In this document: positions 9,819 through 18,511 of the stretch, one piece after another | Layout: each line of letters begins with the position of its first letter | Numbering within the stretch: position 1 is the stretch's first letter | Source of the DNA: Pirellulaceae bacterium | GTDB lineage: Bacteria; Planctomycetota; Planctomycetia; Pirellulales; Pirellulaceae | Assembly: GCA_026004775.1 (NCBI GenBank) | Contig: BPJU01000004.1 | Location: 186,001 to 250,000, forward strand | Reading direction: 5' to 3' | Length of the DNA stretch: 64,000 nt | Program-made: the position numbers and the translations under genes | Notes under the pieces: model-generated | Databases searched by the model: none | Seen by the model: only the letters and a program-made list of their open reading frames with translations | What the model was told of the DNA's origin: nothing

Positions 9819-10550
9819 ATGGGTGGAGTTCCCCGGCAGCAGGGTTCGAGAATCACCGCAATGGACTGGCGGCGTACGACTGTCGGCTTATTGCTTTGTT
9901 TGAGCCTGGCGGGGTGGGGCTACTGGAGCCTGTATGGGCAGATGCCGTCGAGCGCTGAGTCGATGTCGTTCTTTATGGGGCGGGTGCGCTACAGCCAAAA
10001 CGACGGCAACGATTGTTCGGGGGTGGGACGCAACATGGCACTGCTCGTGTCCCAAGTTACCACCGTTCCCATTCGTGATGAACAGAAGGTGAGTCTGAAC
10101 GATCCGCAATTGTTCCAGATCCCGTTCCTGTTCATGAACGGCCACAACGACTTTGTGTTGAGTGCCGAAGAATTGGCGAATTTGCGGACCTATCTGGAAC
10201 ACGGCGGCTTTCTGTTTGCGTCCGGGTGTTGTACGAACCCGGCGTTTCCTCGAGCCTGGCGCCGGGAGTTGGGTCGGGTGTTTCCGGGAGAGTCGGTCGA
10301 GCCGCTCCCGTATGAGCATCCGATCTACCAGACCTTTTATGCGATCGACTCCGTACGCAGTCTGCACCAGAACCGGCTTATCCATTTGGAAGGGCTGGTG
10401 CACGACGGGCGGGTGGTGGCGGTGATTTGTGAAGAGGGACTGTGTTGCGCGTTCAGCATGGACAACCGGTGCAATTGGGGCTTCGGCGTAAGCCCGGAGG
10501 ATGGCAAGAAACTGGCTCTGAATATAGCCGTCTATGCCATGACTCACTGA
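9819..10550 (+). CDS. DUF4159 domain protein
   Basis: A 243-residue protein: a signal-like hydrophobic segment (VGLLLCLSLAGWGYW, residues 18-33) followed by a DUF4159 domain. Family hallmarks are FLFMNGHNDFVLS near residue 107, ELANLRTYLEHGGFLFASGC near 122 and YEHPIYQTF near 165. DUF4159 proteins are predicted periplasmic or membrane-anchored and often sit near MoxR-vWA clusters, as here. Three in-frame ATGs are candidates (9762, 9819, 9861); I chose 9819, which follows GAGGGAG by about 11 bases. Function unknown. Confidence 0.8.
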   Translation: MGGVPRQQGSRITAMDWRRTTVGLLLCLSLAGWGYWSLYGQMPSSAESMSFFMGRVRYSQNDGNDCSGVGRNMALLVSQVTTVPIRDEQKVSLNDPQLFQIPFLFMNGHNDFVLSAEELANLRTYLEHGGFLFASGCCTNPAFPRAWRRELGRVFPGESVEPLPYEHPIYQTFYAIDSVRSLHQNRLIHLEGLVHDGRVVAVICEEGLCCAFSMDNRCNWGFGVSPEDGKKLALNIAVYAMTH

Positions 10551-10601
10551 AATACGGTAGCCGCGCCGCGAGGTCGCCCCCGGCGCCCCCTTACTTGCCT
10601 C

Positions 10602-10946
10602 TTAGTCCAAACCGCCTTCGGGCTTTGCCTGCTTTGCCGCTTGGCGGTAATTGCGCGCATCGGGGCGCAGCGGATCACCCGGAGGCGGGACGCCTTTGCC
10701 GGCTCGAATATAGGCGGCCCGCCCCGAGGCATAGTCGTCCGGCGTCGCCGACAGCAGTTCTTCCGGATGCTGGTCTGCCTGCTGGAACACTTTTTTCAGG
10801 AATGGGCGGCACCAGCCGCAGCCGGTACCCGCCCCAAAACATTGGGATAGTTGGCTTGCCCGACGAGGTTTCTCGACGCGAACAAAGTTAATCAGCTTGC
10901 GGAGACTGACGTGAAAACAGAGGCAAACCTCGTCATCCAGCTTCAT
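10602..10946 (-). CDS. BFD-like [2Fe-2S]-binding protein
   Basis: A 114-residue protein. The first half has the bacterioferritin-associated-ferredoxin pattern: CLCFHV near residue 8 and TGCGWCRPF near 42, giving the C-x-C and C-x2-C ligands of a [2Fe-2S] cluster. The second half (residues 55-114) is hydrophilic, with Pro and Lys, and is not recognised. BFD-like domains act in iron release or as modules in redox enzymes; no bacterioferritin gene is nearby. An in-frame GTG at 10967 is an alternative start. Confidence 0.75.
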   Translation of the reverse strand: MKLDDEVCLCFHVSLRKLINFVRVEKPRRASQLSQCFGAGTGCGWCRPFLKKVFQQADQHPEELLSATPDDYASGRAAYIRAGKGVPPPGDPLRPDARNYRQAAKQAKPEGGLD

Positions 10947-11296
10947 GACAACACCCGTACCAGCCACGCCTGCAGGCTGCGCCCCTCATTGATCCTACTG
11001 TAAAGACTTCCCTGTTGGCCGGCAAGCGATCGAGTCCGGCGATGGCCGAGAAATAATCCGGCTACACGCAGCCTTTGTGCACCCAACGGCTGCGGATGTG
11101 CCGCCTGGAAGGCGGCGTCCGTTACACAGGCACTTGGCTATGAATCATCGGTAACCTACTCCTGTTTCGGTTGGGAGTCATACCATAAGTGCGTATAATG
11201 GAAGGTCGCCGCGTTCCGTCCTTGCCAATTGCGGGAAATATGCAAAAATAACTGTTTGGCCTATTTCCCGAGTTTCTGGCACGAAGGAGCCGGTCC
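10947..11296. other. Intergenic region with one strong promoter
   Basis: About 350 bases between the BFD-like gene and the small basic gene at 11297. Apart from the promoter listed separately at 11171-11199 I see no gene or RNA. Confidence 0.5.
11171..11199 (+). promoter_or_regulatory. Sigma70-type promoter
   Basis: A -35 TTGGGA (11171-11176) and a perfect -10 TATAAT (11194-11199) are separated by 17 bases. Transcription would start near 11206, giving a leader of about 90 nucleotides before the ATG at 11297. Confidence 0.6.
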
Positions 11297-11602
11297 ATGG
11301 CCCGCAAGGTTGTCAATCGCAAAGCGTTGCGCGAAGAGGTGGAGGCGGCGGAACGCGCTGCCGAGACGAAGGCGAAAACAACCAAAAGTTCGTCATCGCG
11401 TCGGAAGACGCGGACCAAGGAACCGGTCGAGGTGCGTGTCAAACTCTACTGGGGCGTTTTCAACCAAATGCTCAAGAGGGTGGCCCTTTACGAATACCAC
11501 CAGAAAAAGGAGGCTGAACAGAAGGCCGAAGCTCTGACGGCTTCCACGAAAATACCTCACTTTGTGCGGAAGATCAAAGAAGAGGTGACGGAGAAGGCTT
11601 AG
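11297..11602 (+). CDS. Small basic protein of unknown function
   Basis: A 101-residue Lys/Arg/Glu-rich protein. Residues 1-45 are highly charged and probably disordered (RRKTRTKEPVEV); a short conserved-looking core VKLYWGVFNQMLKRVALYEY follows at about 48-67, then another charged tail. AAGGAG lies upstream of ATG 11297 and there is a good promoter at 11171-11199, so expression is likely. The composition suggests nucleic-acid or ribosome binding, but I recognise no family. Confidence 0.7.
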   Translation: MARKVVNRKALREEVEAAERAAETKAKTTKSSSSRRKTRTKEPVEVRVKLYWGVFNQMLKRVALYEYHQKKEAEQKAEALTASTKIPHFVRKIKEEVTEKA

Positions 11603-11672
11603 CGGATATTCGAGTAACCGGCAGGTCGGCGCGCGTGGCGGCCTGAGTGCCTGAGCATGGAGCAGCCAGCTA

Positions 11673-11870
11673 ATGGACCAAGCGAGCAAGCAGGCGGTGA
11701 TGATGGCGATTCTTGCCTTTTGCATTACCCTTACGCTTTTTATGGTGCTCTTCAATGCCGGGTTACCTCCGCTACGGTGGCAGTTTTCTGTGGTGAAAGT
11801 GCTGTTAGGGATCTTGATTGCCGGCGGCGCAGCGGCTGGCGGCTATTTTGCGGCGCGGATGAGCCAGTAG
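11673..11870 (+). CDS. Small two-helix membrane protein
   Basis: A 65-residue protein with two hydrophobic helices, about residues 9-29 and 39-60, separated by the loop LPPLRWQF. It follows the small basic gene by 70 bases on the same strand and may share its promoter. No family recognised; a Gly/Ala-rich second helix (AGGAAAGGYFAA) suggests helix packing. Confidence 0.6.
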   Translation: MDQASKQAVMMAILAFCITLTLFMVLFNAGLPPLRWQFSVVKVLLGILIAGGAAAGGYFAARMSQ

Positions 11871-11955
11871 GAAAAGTGCGCTTGACGTTGCCCGGTCCGG
11901 TGGGCGAATAGGGCCGGGTATCGGTTATCCAGCCGGCTGCCATGCCGGTCGGCTG

Positions 11956-12348
11956 TCAAGCTTGGTTCTCCGTTGCGGCGGCGTCCCGGCACGGCTCATC
12001 GGCAAGCCACTCGTCTTGCGGATCGAACTTCGGATAGACCACGATCAGTACACGCATCTTTCCGATGGCTCGGTGACGAGTTCCGGGTCGAATGAGGATG
12101 CAGGTTCCGGGTTTGACCGGCACGATTTCTTCATCCAATTGCATGCAGGCTTGCGGCTCGCATTCCAGGAAAAAGTAGATCTCCGTCAATCGCCGGTGGA
12201 AGTGCAGGTGTGCATCTTCGTGGATGTCGGTCACATGGATGGTACCCGGGAAATCCGGCACCTCGGCGAACGCCCGGCGAGCCTGTCCGCAGGGGCAGTT
12301 GACCGGGGCGATGTTCTGGAAGTCGACCATCTCATAGCCGGCCGGCAT
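11956..12348 (-). CDS. Cupin domain protein
   Basis: A 130-residue single-domain cupin. The metal site is visible: HLHFHRRLTEIYFFLE (about residues 45-60) gives two His and the Glu, and GTRHRAI near 92 supplies the last His. An N-terminal C-P-C motif (VNCPCGQ) may be an extra metal or redox site. ATG 12348 has AAGGGA eight bases upstream. Substrate unknown; such proteins include small sugar isomerases and dioxygenase-like enzymes. Confidence 0.8.
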   Translation of the reverse strand: MPAGYEMVDFQNIAPVNCPCGQARRAFAEVPDFPGTIHVTDIHEDAHLHFHRRLTEIYFFLECEPQACMQLDEEIVPVKPGTCILIRPGTRHRAIGKMRVLIVVYPKFDPQDEWLADEPCRDAAATENQA

Positions 12349-12829
12349 GATGTTCCCTTTCACAGCTCGGGCGGTAATGCTTGCCCAGGACGCAGAGTTT
12401 GCTGGTACAATCGTTAAAACTTGTGCCTCTTGTGGCTGCGGCAAGGATTACCTAGTGCGCAACGTAACTTGTTCATACAAAAAAAGTTCCGCGTATTCAA
12501 GGCAAGCCGCTTGACAGGCCGATACGGTAGGTGTCGCCAGTGAGCTTTCCGGGCACGAGGGAAGGGCACGGGCGGACAACCGGAGCGGGTGAATCGAGCT
12601 ACGGAAAGGCTCGACCGGTTCTGACACGAACCTCCTGCTGACGGGCGAATCCCCCGATGCGCCTGATTCGCAGGTCCTACCCACCAACCGCATACTTGCC
12701 GAGAATCCCGAAGACGGCAGTCGTCAGACCAACCACCTTCAAGTCGTCGTGCGCGACGTGTTGCGGTATGGAGGCGCACAGGAGGCAATCGTGTCGCTGT
12801 CCAGGTTTATCCATAGGAGAACGGGCTCG
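12349..12829. other. Divergent intergenic region
   Basis: About 480 bases between the cupin gene and the Cys-rich protein gene. It must hold both promoters but I see none with convincing spacing. No gene, RNA or repeat recognised. Confidence 0.45.
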
Positions 12830-13426
12830 ATGAAGTGGCACATCTTTCTGAGCACGGTGGTGCTGGGAGTGGCCCTCTGTTCCCAAAGCTACGGTTTCGA
12901 TCTGCTCGACCGGATGTTGGGACTGGGAGGCTGCGGTTGTGAGACGAAGTGCTGCACGACCAAGTCGTCCTGTGCGGCGAAGCCGGCCGGATGCGAAGCC
13001 AAGCCGGCCGGTTGCGCGGCCAAGCCGGCGTGCGGTTGTGAAGCCAAGCCGGCCGGTTGCGCGGCCAAGCCGGCCGGATGTGCAGCCAAGCCGGCGTGCG
13101 GTTGTGAAGCCAAGCCGGCCGGTTGCGCGGCCAAGCCGGCCTGCGGCGCGGAAAAGGCTTGCGGTGTTGAGGCCAAGTGCCGTCAGCGTTGCCGTCCCAA
13201 CCTGTTGGAGCGGATTTTCTCCTGCCATCGCTGCGGTTGCCATGACCGTGGCTGCGCCGGCAAGAACGGCTGCGGTTGCGAAGCGAAAGCCGCTTGCGGC
13301 TGCGATGCTCCCGCCAAGGCGGACGGCGAAATGGCTCCCATGCCGCCGGCTCCCATTGTCGATCCGTCGGCTTACATCCCCGCCCAGCGGCATGTTGTCG
13401 CAGCCAGCGCCACACTGATTCGGTAA
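12830..13426 (+). CDS. Secreted Cys-rich tandem-repeat protein
   Basis: A 198-residue protein with a clear signal peptide (residues 1-22, hydrophobic core FLSTVVLGVAL) and very high Cys content. Residues 48-107 are built from a repeating 7-8 residue unit alternating AKPAGCA and AKPACGCE; further Cys pairs follow (CHRCGCHDRGC, GCGCE). The C-terminus is Cys-free and Pro-rich. Start ATG 12830 has AGGAGA upstream. A strong intrinsic terminator follows at 13457. The architecture suggests a disulfide-crosslinked or metal-binding surface protein, consistent with the proteinaceous planctomycete wall, but that role is an inference. Confidence 0.8.
   Translation: MKWHIFLSTVVLGVALCSQSYGFDLLDRMLGLGGCGCETKCCTTKSSCAAKPAGCEAKPAGCAAKPACGCEAKPAGCAAKPAGCAAKPACGCEAKPAGCAAKPACGAEKACGVEAKCRQRCRPNLLERIFSCHRCGCHDRGCAGKNGCGCEAKAACGCDAPAKADGEMAPMPPAPIVDPSAYIPAQRHVVAASATLIR
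12971..13150 (+). repeat. In-gene tandem repeat (Cys/Lys/Pro units)
   Basis: About 180 bases of tandem copies of a 21-24 base unit related to AAGCCGGCCGGTTGCGCGGC, encoding the alternating KPAGCA / KPACGCE units. Copies are nearly identical at DNA level, which makes slippage and copy-number change between strains likely. Confidence 0.8.
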
Positions 13427-13456
13427 GTTGGCGCGTCGCTTGATGACGACGACACG

Positions 13457-13498
13457 ACGCGGCTCGATCTTCCAGCAGGATCGAGCCGCGTTCTTTTT
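13457..13498 (+). terminator. Rho-independent terminator
   Basis: A 12-13 bp stem CGCGGCTCGATC / GATCGAGCCGCG (13458-13469 and 13479-13490) with a 9-base loop, followed by TTCTTTTT. It lies about 30 bases after the Cys-rich gene and also separates it from the convergent gene ending at 13526. Confidence 0.85.
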
Positions 13499-13525
13499 GG
13501 GCCGGCCTCGGTTCCCGGCCCTTTT

Positions 13526-14698
13526 CTATTTCCCATCGCCGCGCGTCTCGGCGCACAACAAGCCTGTTGCATAGCCCAACAGATTTCCCGCCTGGCGGTA
13601 GTAATCGATGATAGGACCAAAATCCCCGGCCAACTCTCCCAACTCCCACAGCGAAGGTGCCACCCCGGTGGTCGGTCCGGCCTCGGGCAACAGCCTCAAT
13701 GCTTCGCGAAGGGCTTCGGCGGGGCGTCCCACGCGTACCAACAGGTCGATCCATGTCTCCCGAGGTAACGCTCCGTGTTGATCGACCGAAAGTTCTTCCG
13801 CTTTGCGGCGAAAATAGTCGAGCGCTTCGTCGACGCGCCGGCCCAATAACGCATCAAACCACAGAGCGTGGGCCGGATAGGTTTCAGCAAACGGCTCTTC
13901 ACTGCGGTATTGGAACTGGGGGCTAAGCCGCAATCCGTATTCGGCCATGTCTCGAGCCAATTCCACGTGCCGCCGGTCGTCCAGCACCCGCGCGCAGCGC
14001 ATCACCGACGCCAGATGCGTCGTGTCCACATGATAGGCGAATTCGCCGAACAACCAATCGCGATCCGCGACCAGTTCCGCGATCGTCGTTTCGGAAGGCA
14101 TCACACCTTGCTGGCGTTGGATATCGTGCCGCAGCGATTCCAGCAACTCGCGATGCAACTGCTCGACCAGCAAGGCCGCCGCCTGCTGGCGCTCCTTTTT
14201 GGAACGCTGGGCTACCACGGTATCGTAGGAGGTAATGGCGCTGCACGTGCCGTATTTCTCCAGTACCAACCGGAAGCCGCGTTCAGTGTCCACTCCCTCA
14301 TGCAGCAGCACTTCCACCAGTTCATCCACGTTTGCGTCGGTCACAGCCACCCGCGCCAACGCCTCGCGTGCCAGCCTCATGTCTCCCACCGGGCGCAGAT
14401 AGATCCAGCCCTCCCGCACCGCTCCGGACTCCAGCAGCAACAACCCGACCTCGCGACAGGCAGCCAAGAGACCGTCTTCCAGCAACTGCCGCTGTTCGTC
14501 GGGCATCGGGTCGGGCGGGTCGGTATACAGCAGCGGCAGCCCGGCGCGATGGCGGGCACGCATCTTCAGCACCTCAAACAACTCGTGGTACTTGCGCTCC
14601 AAGCGCAACTGATTCTCCAACTGCTCCAAGGCCGCCGGAATGCCTCCGGAACGAAGTGCGTTGCGTACCAGCTCGAATGCCGTTGCTTGTTGTGCCAT
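13526..14698 (-). CDS. Conserved helical protein of unknown function
   Basis: A 390-residue, mostly alpha-helical protein with no signal peptide or membrane segment. Helical pairs such as LARVAVTDANVDELVEVLLH and VGRPAEALREALRLL suggest TPR-like repeats. No catalytic motif recognised. ATG 14698 has an AGGTGA ribosome site. It is divergent from the HemD-HemE fusion gene. Probably cytoplasmic; function unknown. Confidence 0.75.
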   Translation of the reverse strand: MAQQATAFELVRNALRSGGIPAALEQLENQLRLERKYHELFEVLKMRARHRAGLPLLYTDPPDPMPDEQRQLLEDGLLAACREVGLLLLESGAVREGWIYLRPVGDMRLAREALARVAVTDANVDELVEVLLHEGVDTERGFRLVLEKYGTCSAITSYDTVVAQRSKKERQQAAALLVEQLHRELLESLRHDIQRQQGVMPSETTIAELVADRDWLFGEFAYHVDTTHLASVMRCARVLDDRRHVELARDMAEYGLRLSPQFQYRSEEPFAETYPAHALWFDALLGRRVDEALDYFRRKAEELSVDQHGALPRETWIDLLVRVGRPAEALREALRLLPEAGPTTGVAPSLWELGELAGDFGPIIDYYRQAGNLLGYATGLLCAETRGDGK

Positions 14699-14741
14699 GC
14701 TGTCACCTGTTTGCCGAGTGTGCGGCCCGACTTGCCCATCC

Positions 14742-14747
14742 TATAAT
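14742..14747 (+). promoter_or_regulatory. Candidate -10 box for the haem gene
   Basis: A perfect TATAAT sits about 80 bases upstream of the HemD-HemE start, but there is no good -35 at 17 bases. Weak candidate. Confidence 0.3.
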
Positions 14748-14824
14748 GCCTAGGGTACCTGGCGGCGGGCTGCCAGGCGATAGGGTACGAGGTTTTGCAA
14801 TCCAACCGATTCCGCAGTTTCGTT

Positions 14825-16789
14825 ATGGATCCATCCACGCCCTCTTCATCGACCGCCTCGCTGGGCGGCCTGCGTGTGGCCGCGTTGGAAAGCCGCCGTG
14901 CTGCGGAAATGGCCGCCTTGATCGAACGCTTCGGCGGCCGGCCGTTCGTCAGTCCGTCGATGCGTGAAGTGCCCATTGAGAAAAACGCAGCGGCGGTCGA
15001 TTTCGCCCATCGATTGATTACAGGCGAAGTGACGATCGTCATTTTTATGACCGGCGTTGGGTTCCGTTTGTTGTTAAGCGCGGTAGAAAAACATCTGCCC
15101 CGGCAGCGGTACCTGGACGCCCTGGCCGACATCATTACGGTGGCTCGAGGACCGAAGCCGGCGGCGGCCATGAAAGAAGTCGGGCTGGTACCCAGCCACC
15201 GTGTGCCGGCTCCCCACACGTGGCGCGAAGTGCTAACGACGCTCGACGCACACGTGCCGTTGTCGCATCAGGTTGTCGGCCTTCAGGAGTACGGTGTGAC
15301 CAACTCCAGCCTGGTGGCCGGATTGGAAGCACGAGGGGCGTGTGTAATCCAGGTGCCTGTCTACCGTTGGGAACTTCCGGAAGACATTCGGCCGCTGGAA
15401 GAGAATATCCGGCGGATCGCCGACAATCAGATCGATGTGCTGCTGGTCACATCGGCTCACCAGATGGTAAACCTTTTCCGCGCCGCACAACGCCTGCACC
15501 TGGCGGATACGCTCCGCTACGCCTTGAGGAACGTGGTAGTTGCGTCGATCGGGCCGACCACCAGCGAGATGCTTCGCGAGCTGGACGTGCCGGTGGACAT
15601 TGAACCGGCTCAGCACAAGATGGGGCACTTGGTGGCGGCTGCCGCTGCCGAAGCGCACGAAAAACTGCGGGCCAAGCGCGGTCACCAGCAGACTCCTCTG
15701 ATTAGCCTCGCCCCCGCACCGCCGGAGAACTCCACCGCGGCTCGTCCGGCCTGGCAGGACAGTGTCTTTATGAAAGCCTGCCGCCGGGAGCCGGTGCCCT
15801 ACACGCCCATCTGGCTGATGCGTCAAGCCGGCCGCTACATGGAAGAATATCGTGCCATACGGCGAAATGTCCCGTTTCTGGAGCTGTGCCGCAATCCCCA
15901 ATTGTGCAGCGAAGTGATGTGCACGGCCGTGGAAAAACTGGGAGTCGATGCGGCCATCGTGTTTTCCGACCTACTGCCCATTCTGGAACCGATGGGACTG
16001 GAATTGGAATTTCAAGCCGGCGAAGGACCGGTGATCCAGAATCCCGTCCGCAACGCTTCAGATGTCGATCGGGTGCAGGAACTGGAGTCGCTGGAACGCC
16101 TGGAATTCATCCGTGACGTGGTACGCCAGACGCGGCATGACTTGCCCGAGAAGATTCCGCTGATCGGTTTCGGCGGTTCGCCCTTTACCCTGGCCAGCTA
16201 TGTTATCGAAGGCGGAGCCTCGCGGAACTACATCCATACCAAAACCTTGATGTACCGCGACCCGCTTGCCTGGCAGGAATTGATGGGCAGGCTGGGCCGG
16301 GCGGTGGTGCGCTGGTTGCGGGCTCAAGTCGAAGCCGGCGCCCAAGCCCTCCAGATCTTCGACTCCTGGGTCGGCTGCTTGTCCCCCACGGACTTTCGGC
16401 GCTTCGTGCTGCCGTATATCCAGGATGTGATACGCAATTTGCCGGCCGGCGTTCCGATCATCTATTTCGCCACGGGCAACCCGTCGTTATTACCGTGGAT
16501 GGCCGAATCGGGCGCGACCGTGCTGGGAGTCGATTGGCGGATCGAACTGCGGGATGCCTGGTCATTGGTGGGTCACCAGCGGGCGATCCAGGGCAACCTC
16601 GATCCGGCCGTACTGTTGGCGCCGGTTGCCGAAATCCGCCGGCGCGCCGAACAGATTCTCCAGCAGGCTGCCGGCCGGCCTGGTCATATATTCAACCTCG
16701 GGCACGGCGTCCTACCGGAAACGCCGGTCGAGCACGCTCGAGCACTGGTCGAGGCGGTACACGAACTGAGCAGCCTTCGGGACGAATAA
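14825..16789 (+). CDS. hemDE: Fused uroporphyrinogen-III synthase / uroporphyrinogen decarboxylase
   Basis: A 654-residue fusion of two consecutive haem-pathway enzymes. Residues 15-285 are a HemD-like uroporphyrinogen-III synthase (IGPTTSEMLRELD near 242), which closes hydroxymethylbilane. A linker with Pro/Ala (286-310) leads to HemE (311-654), which removes four carboxyl groups to give coproporphyrinogen III. HemE motifs are intact: MRQAGRYMEEYR (332-343), FSDLL (380-384), GFGGSPFTLASY, and NLGHGVLPETP near the C-terminus. The start is ATG 14825 or the in-frame TTG 14795, which has a better ribosome site. Both halves look full-length, so both activities are expected in one cytoplasmic protein. 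Confidence 0.93.
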   Translation: MDPSTPSSSTASLGGLRVAALESRRAAEMAALIERFGGRPFVSPSMREVPIEKNAAAVDFAHRLITGEVTIVIFMTGVGFRLLLSAVEKHLPRQRYLDALADIITVARGPKPAAAMKEVGLVPSHRVPAPHTWREVLTTLDAHVPLSHQVVGLQEYGVTNSSLVAGLEARGACVIQVPVYRWELPEDIRPLEENIRRIADNQIDVLLVTSAHQMVNLFRAAQRLHLADTLRYALRNVVVASIGPTTSEMLRELDVPVDIEPAQHKMGHLVAAAAAEAHEKLRAKRGHQQTPLISLAPAPPENSTAARPAWQDSVFMKACRREPVPYTPIWLMRQAGRYMEEYRAIRRNVPFLELCRNPQLCSEVMCTAVEKLGVDAAIVFSDLLPILEPMGLELEFQAGEGPVIQNPVRNASDVDRVQELESLERLEFIRDVVRQTRHDLPEKIPLIGFGGSPFTLASYVIEGGASRNYIHTKTLMYRDPLAWQELMGRLGRAVVRWLRAQVEAGAQALQIFDSWVGCLSPTDFRRFVLPYIQDVIRNLPAGVPIIYFATGNPSLLPWMAESGATVLGVDWRIELRDAWSLVGHQRAIQGNLDPAVLLAPVAEIRRRAEQILQQAAGRPGHIFNLGHGVLPETPVEHARALVEAVHELSSLRDE

Positions 16790-16828
16790 TCGCCGTACCT
16801 GGGCCGGCAACAGCGGTGCGGCCGAACA

Positions 16829-18166
16829 TCAAAAGAATTCCACAATCGGGCGGCCTTCGATCAACCGCACCGGACGTCCATCCGGACTGTGGACCACCAG
16901 GTCGGTCGGGATGCCCAGCTTCATATAAACCGTGTGGGCGATATCGTCGGTCGTGTACTGATCGCGCACCACCGTACCGCCCTCGTCGTCCGTCTCGCCG
17001 AGTACCGCACCGCCGGGTACGCCGGCGCCGGCAAAGATGGCGAACCCTGCTGTGGCCCAGTGATCGCGACCGCTGGCCGAATTGACCGTGGGAGTACGGC
17101 CGAAATCGGTCAGCCACAGCACCAGCGTCGATTCCAGCAACCCGCGCTGTTCCAGGTCGATGAGCAACTGCGGAAACGCCTGGTCCACAGGCGGCATGCG
17201 GCTGTCCTTCAGTGACTTGAAATTGTTCTGGTGCGTATCCCACCCGCCGTCGGTTACCGTCACGAACCGAACCCCGTGCTCGATGAGCCTGCGGGCCAGC
17301 AAACAGCTCTGCCCGAATCGATGCCGGCCATACGCATCGCGCAGTTTCGGATCTTCTTCCTCCAATGCAAACGCTCGTTGCGTCTCGGGAGCTGTAATCA
17401 TGTCGAAAGCCGCTTTGTAATGTTCATCCAGCACGTCATAGAGTTTCGGCTGGCGGTCGACGTGACGGCGGAGCTGATCGAGCTTCCCCAGAAATTCCCG
17501 CCGGCGACTGACCCGTTCCAGCGTCAGACCACCTGCGGGCGTAATGTCGCGCACCGAAAAGTCCTTGGAATTCGGATCGGCCAGCACCTCGAAAGCCCCG
17601 TACTCCATCCCCAAGATCCCTGGCGATCCTCCGCCAAATCTCCGGTCGATCTGATCGCCCAGTTGGACGAACGGAGGCAATGCCGATCGAAAACCGTGAT
17701 AGTAACTTACCACCGAACCGTAACACGGATATGCGATGGCCGGGTTGAACCGGCGCCCGGACATGACCCACTGGTCGGCGTGGCCGTGGCTGCCGTTTTG
17801 CGGATTCCAACCGCGCAGCACGGCAAACCGCTTCAGTTCCTGGGCCATCCTCGGGCAGATTTCGCTGAAATGCACGCCCGGCACAGCCGTGTCGATCACA
17901 CCGAACTCGCCCCGCACGCTGGCCGGGGCATCGGGTTTCGGATCGAATGTGTCGTGGTGGCTGGTACCTCCTCGCGTCCAGATCAATATGCAGTTCACGT
18001 CACGAGCCGACGCCCCTTGGCTGCGCCGTGCCGCAATCGCCATAGGTAGCGTGATTCCAAGGCCAGCTAAAGCGCCGATCTGCAAAAAACCTCGCCGGCT
18101 CACTCCGTCGCAGTCCATTTCTGATCCGGATAGACCGTGAACCTTGCGGCAATGCTTGATCTTCAT
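16829..18166 (-). CDS. DUF1501 protein with Tat signal
   Basis: A 445-residue DUF1501 protein (alkaline-phosphatase/sulfatase-like fold). The twin-arginine motif SRRGFLQIG at residues 23-31 and the following hydrophobic stretch predict Tat export. Family features: ILIWTRGGTSHHDTFDPKP, GGWDTHQNN and LTDFGRTPTVN with GRDHWA. ATG 18166 has GAGG eight bases upstream. A promoter at 18292-18320 faces it. Divergent to a DUF1549/1553 gene, the usual genomic partner. The function of the family is not established; it is thought to act in planctomycete polysaccharide processing. Confidence 0.88.
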   Translation of the reverse strand: MKIKHCRKVHGLSGSEMDCDGVSRRGFLQIGALAGLGITLPMAIAARRSQGASARDVNCILIWTRGGTSHHDTFDPKPDAPASVRGEFGVIDTAVPGVHFSEICPRMAQELKRFAVLRGWNPQNGSHGHADQWVMSGRRFNPAIAYPCYGSVVSYYHGFRSALPPFVQLGDQIDRRFGGGSPGILGMEYGAFEVLADPNSKDFSVRDITPAGGLTLERVSRRREFLGKLDQLRRHVDRQPKLYDVLDEHYKAAFDMITAPETQRAFALEEEDPKLRDAYGRHRFGQSCLLARRLIEHGVRFVTVTDGGWDTHQNNFKSLKDSRMPPVDQAFPQLLIDLEQRGLLESTLVLWLTDFGRTPTVNSASGRDHWATAGFAIFAGAGVPGGAVLGETDDEGGTVVRDQYTTDDIAHTVYMKLGIPTDLVVHSPDGRPVRLIEGRPIVEFF

Positions 18167-18511
18167 AGCCATGACCTCACTCGAATAGCTCACGCAACAG
18201 GCAGGTAACTGCTCCCGCGGGGACAATTCGGCGTGCAGGAGGTGGTCGGCTCTCCCCACACGCCGGGAAGGACTCTCCTCGTCTGCCCGTCATTCTATAG
18301 AGAATCGGCTGTGGTATCAACGCACAAAAATGCGTTTTTGGTGTTTTCCTCTGGAAAGCCTGGCAAAGCTTGCGATAATAAACAATTGGCCAACCGGAAC
18401 CTGCCTCCGGGGACTGAGCCGGCAGGTTCCCCATTTCCCACCGCCCTTTGCCGGGATTTATCCCGCCAAGAAAACCAGAGATGCTCCAGCATCTGTGGAG
18501 GAGGAGGATCG
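18167..18511. other. Divergent promoter region
   Basis: About 345 bases between divergent DUF1501 and DUF1549/1553 genes. It holds the minus-strand promoter listed below. For the plus strand an extended -10-like TGCGATAAT (18371-18379) is a weak candidate. Confidence 0.5.
18292..18320 (-). promoter_or_regulatory. Sigma70-type promoter for DUF1501 gene
   Basis: Read on the minus strand, TTGATA (18320-18315) and TAGAAT (18297-18292) are 17 bases apart. It would give a leader of roughly 120 bases before ATG 18166. Confidence 0.55.

Noticed and set aside
9840-9860. tRNA T-arm-like GGTTCGAGAATC
   Set aside because: No acceptor stem, anticodon arm or D arm surrounds it, and it lies in the start region of the DUF4159 gene.
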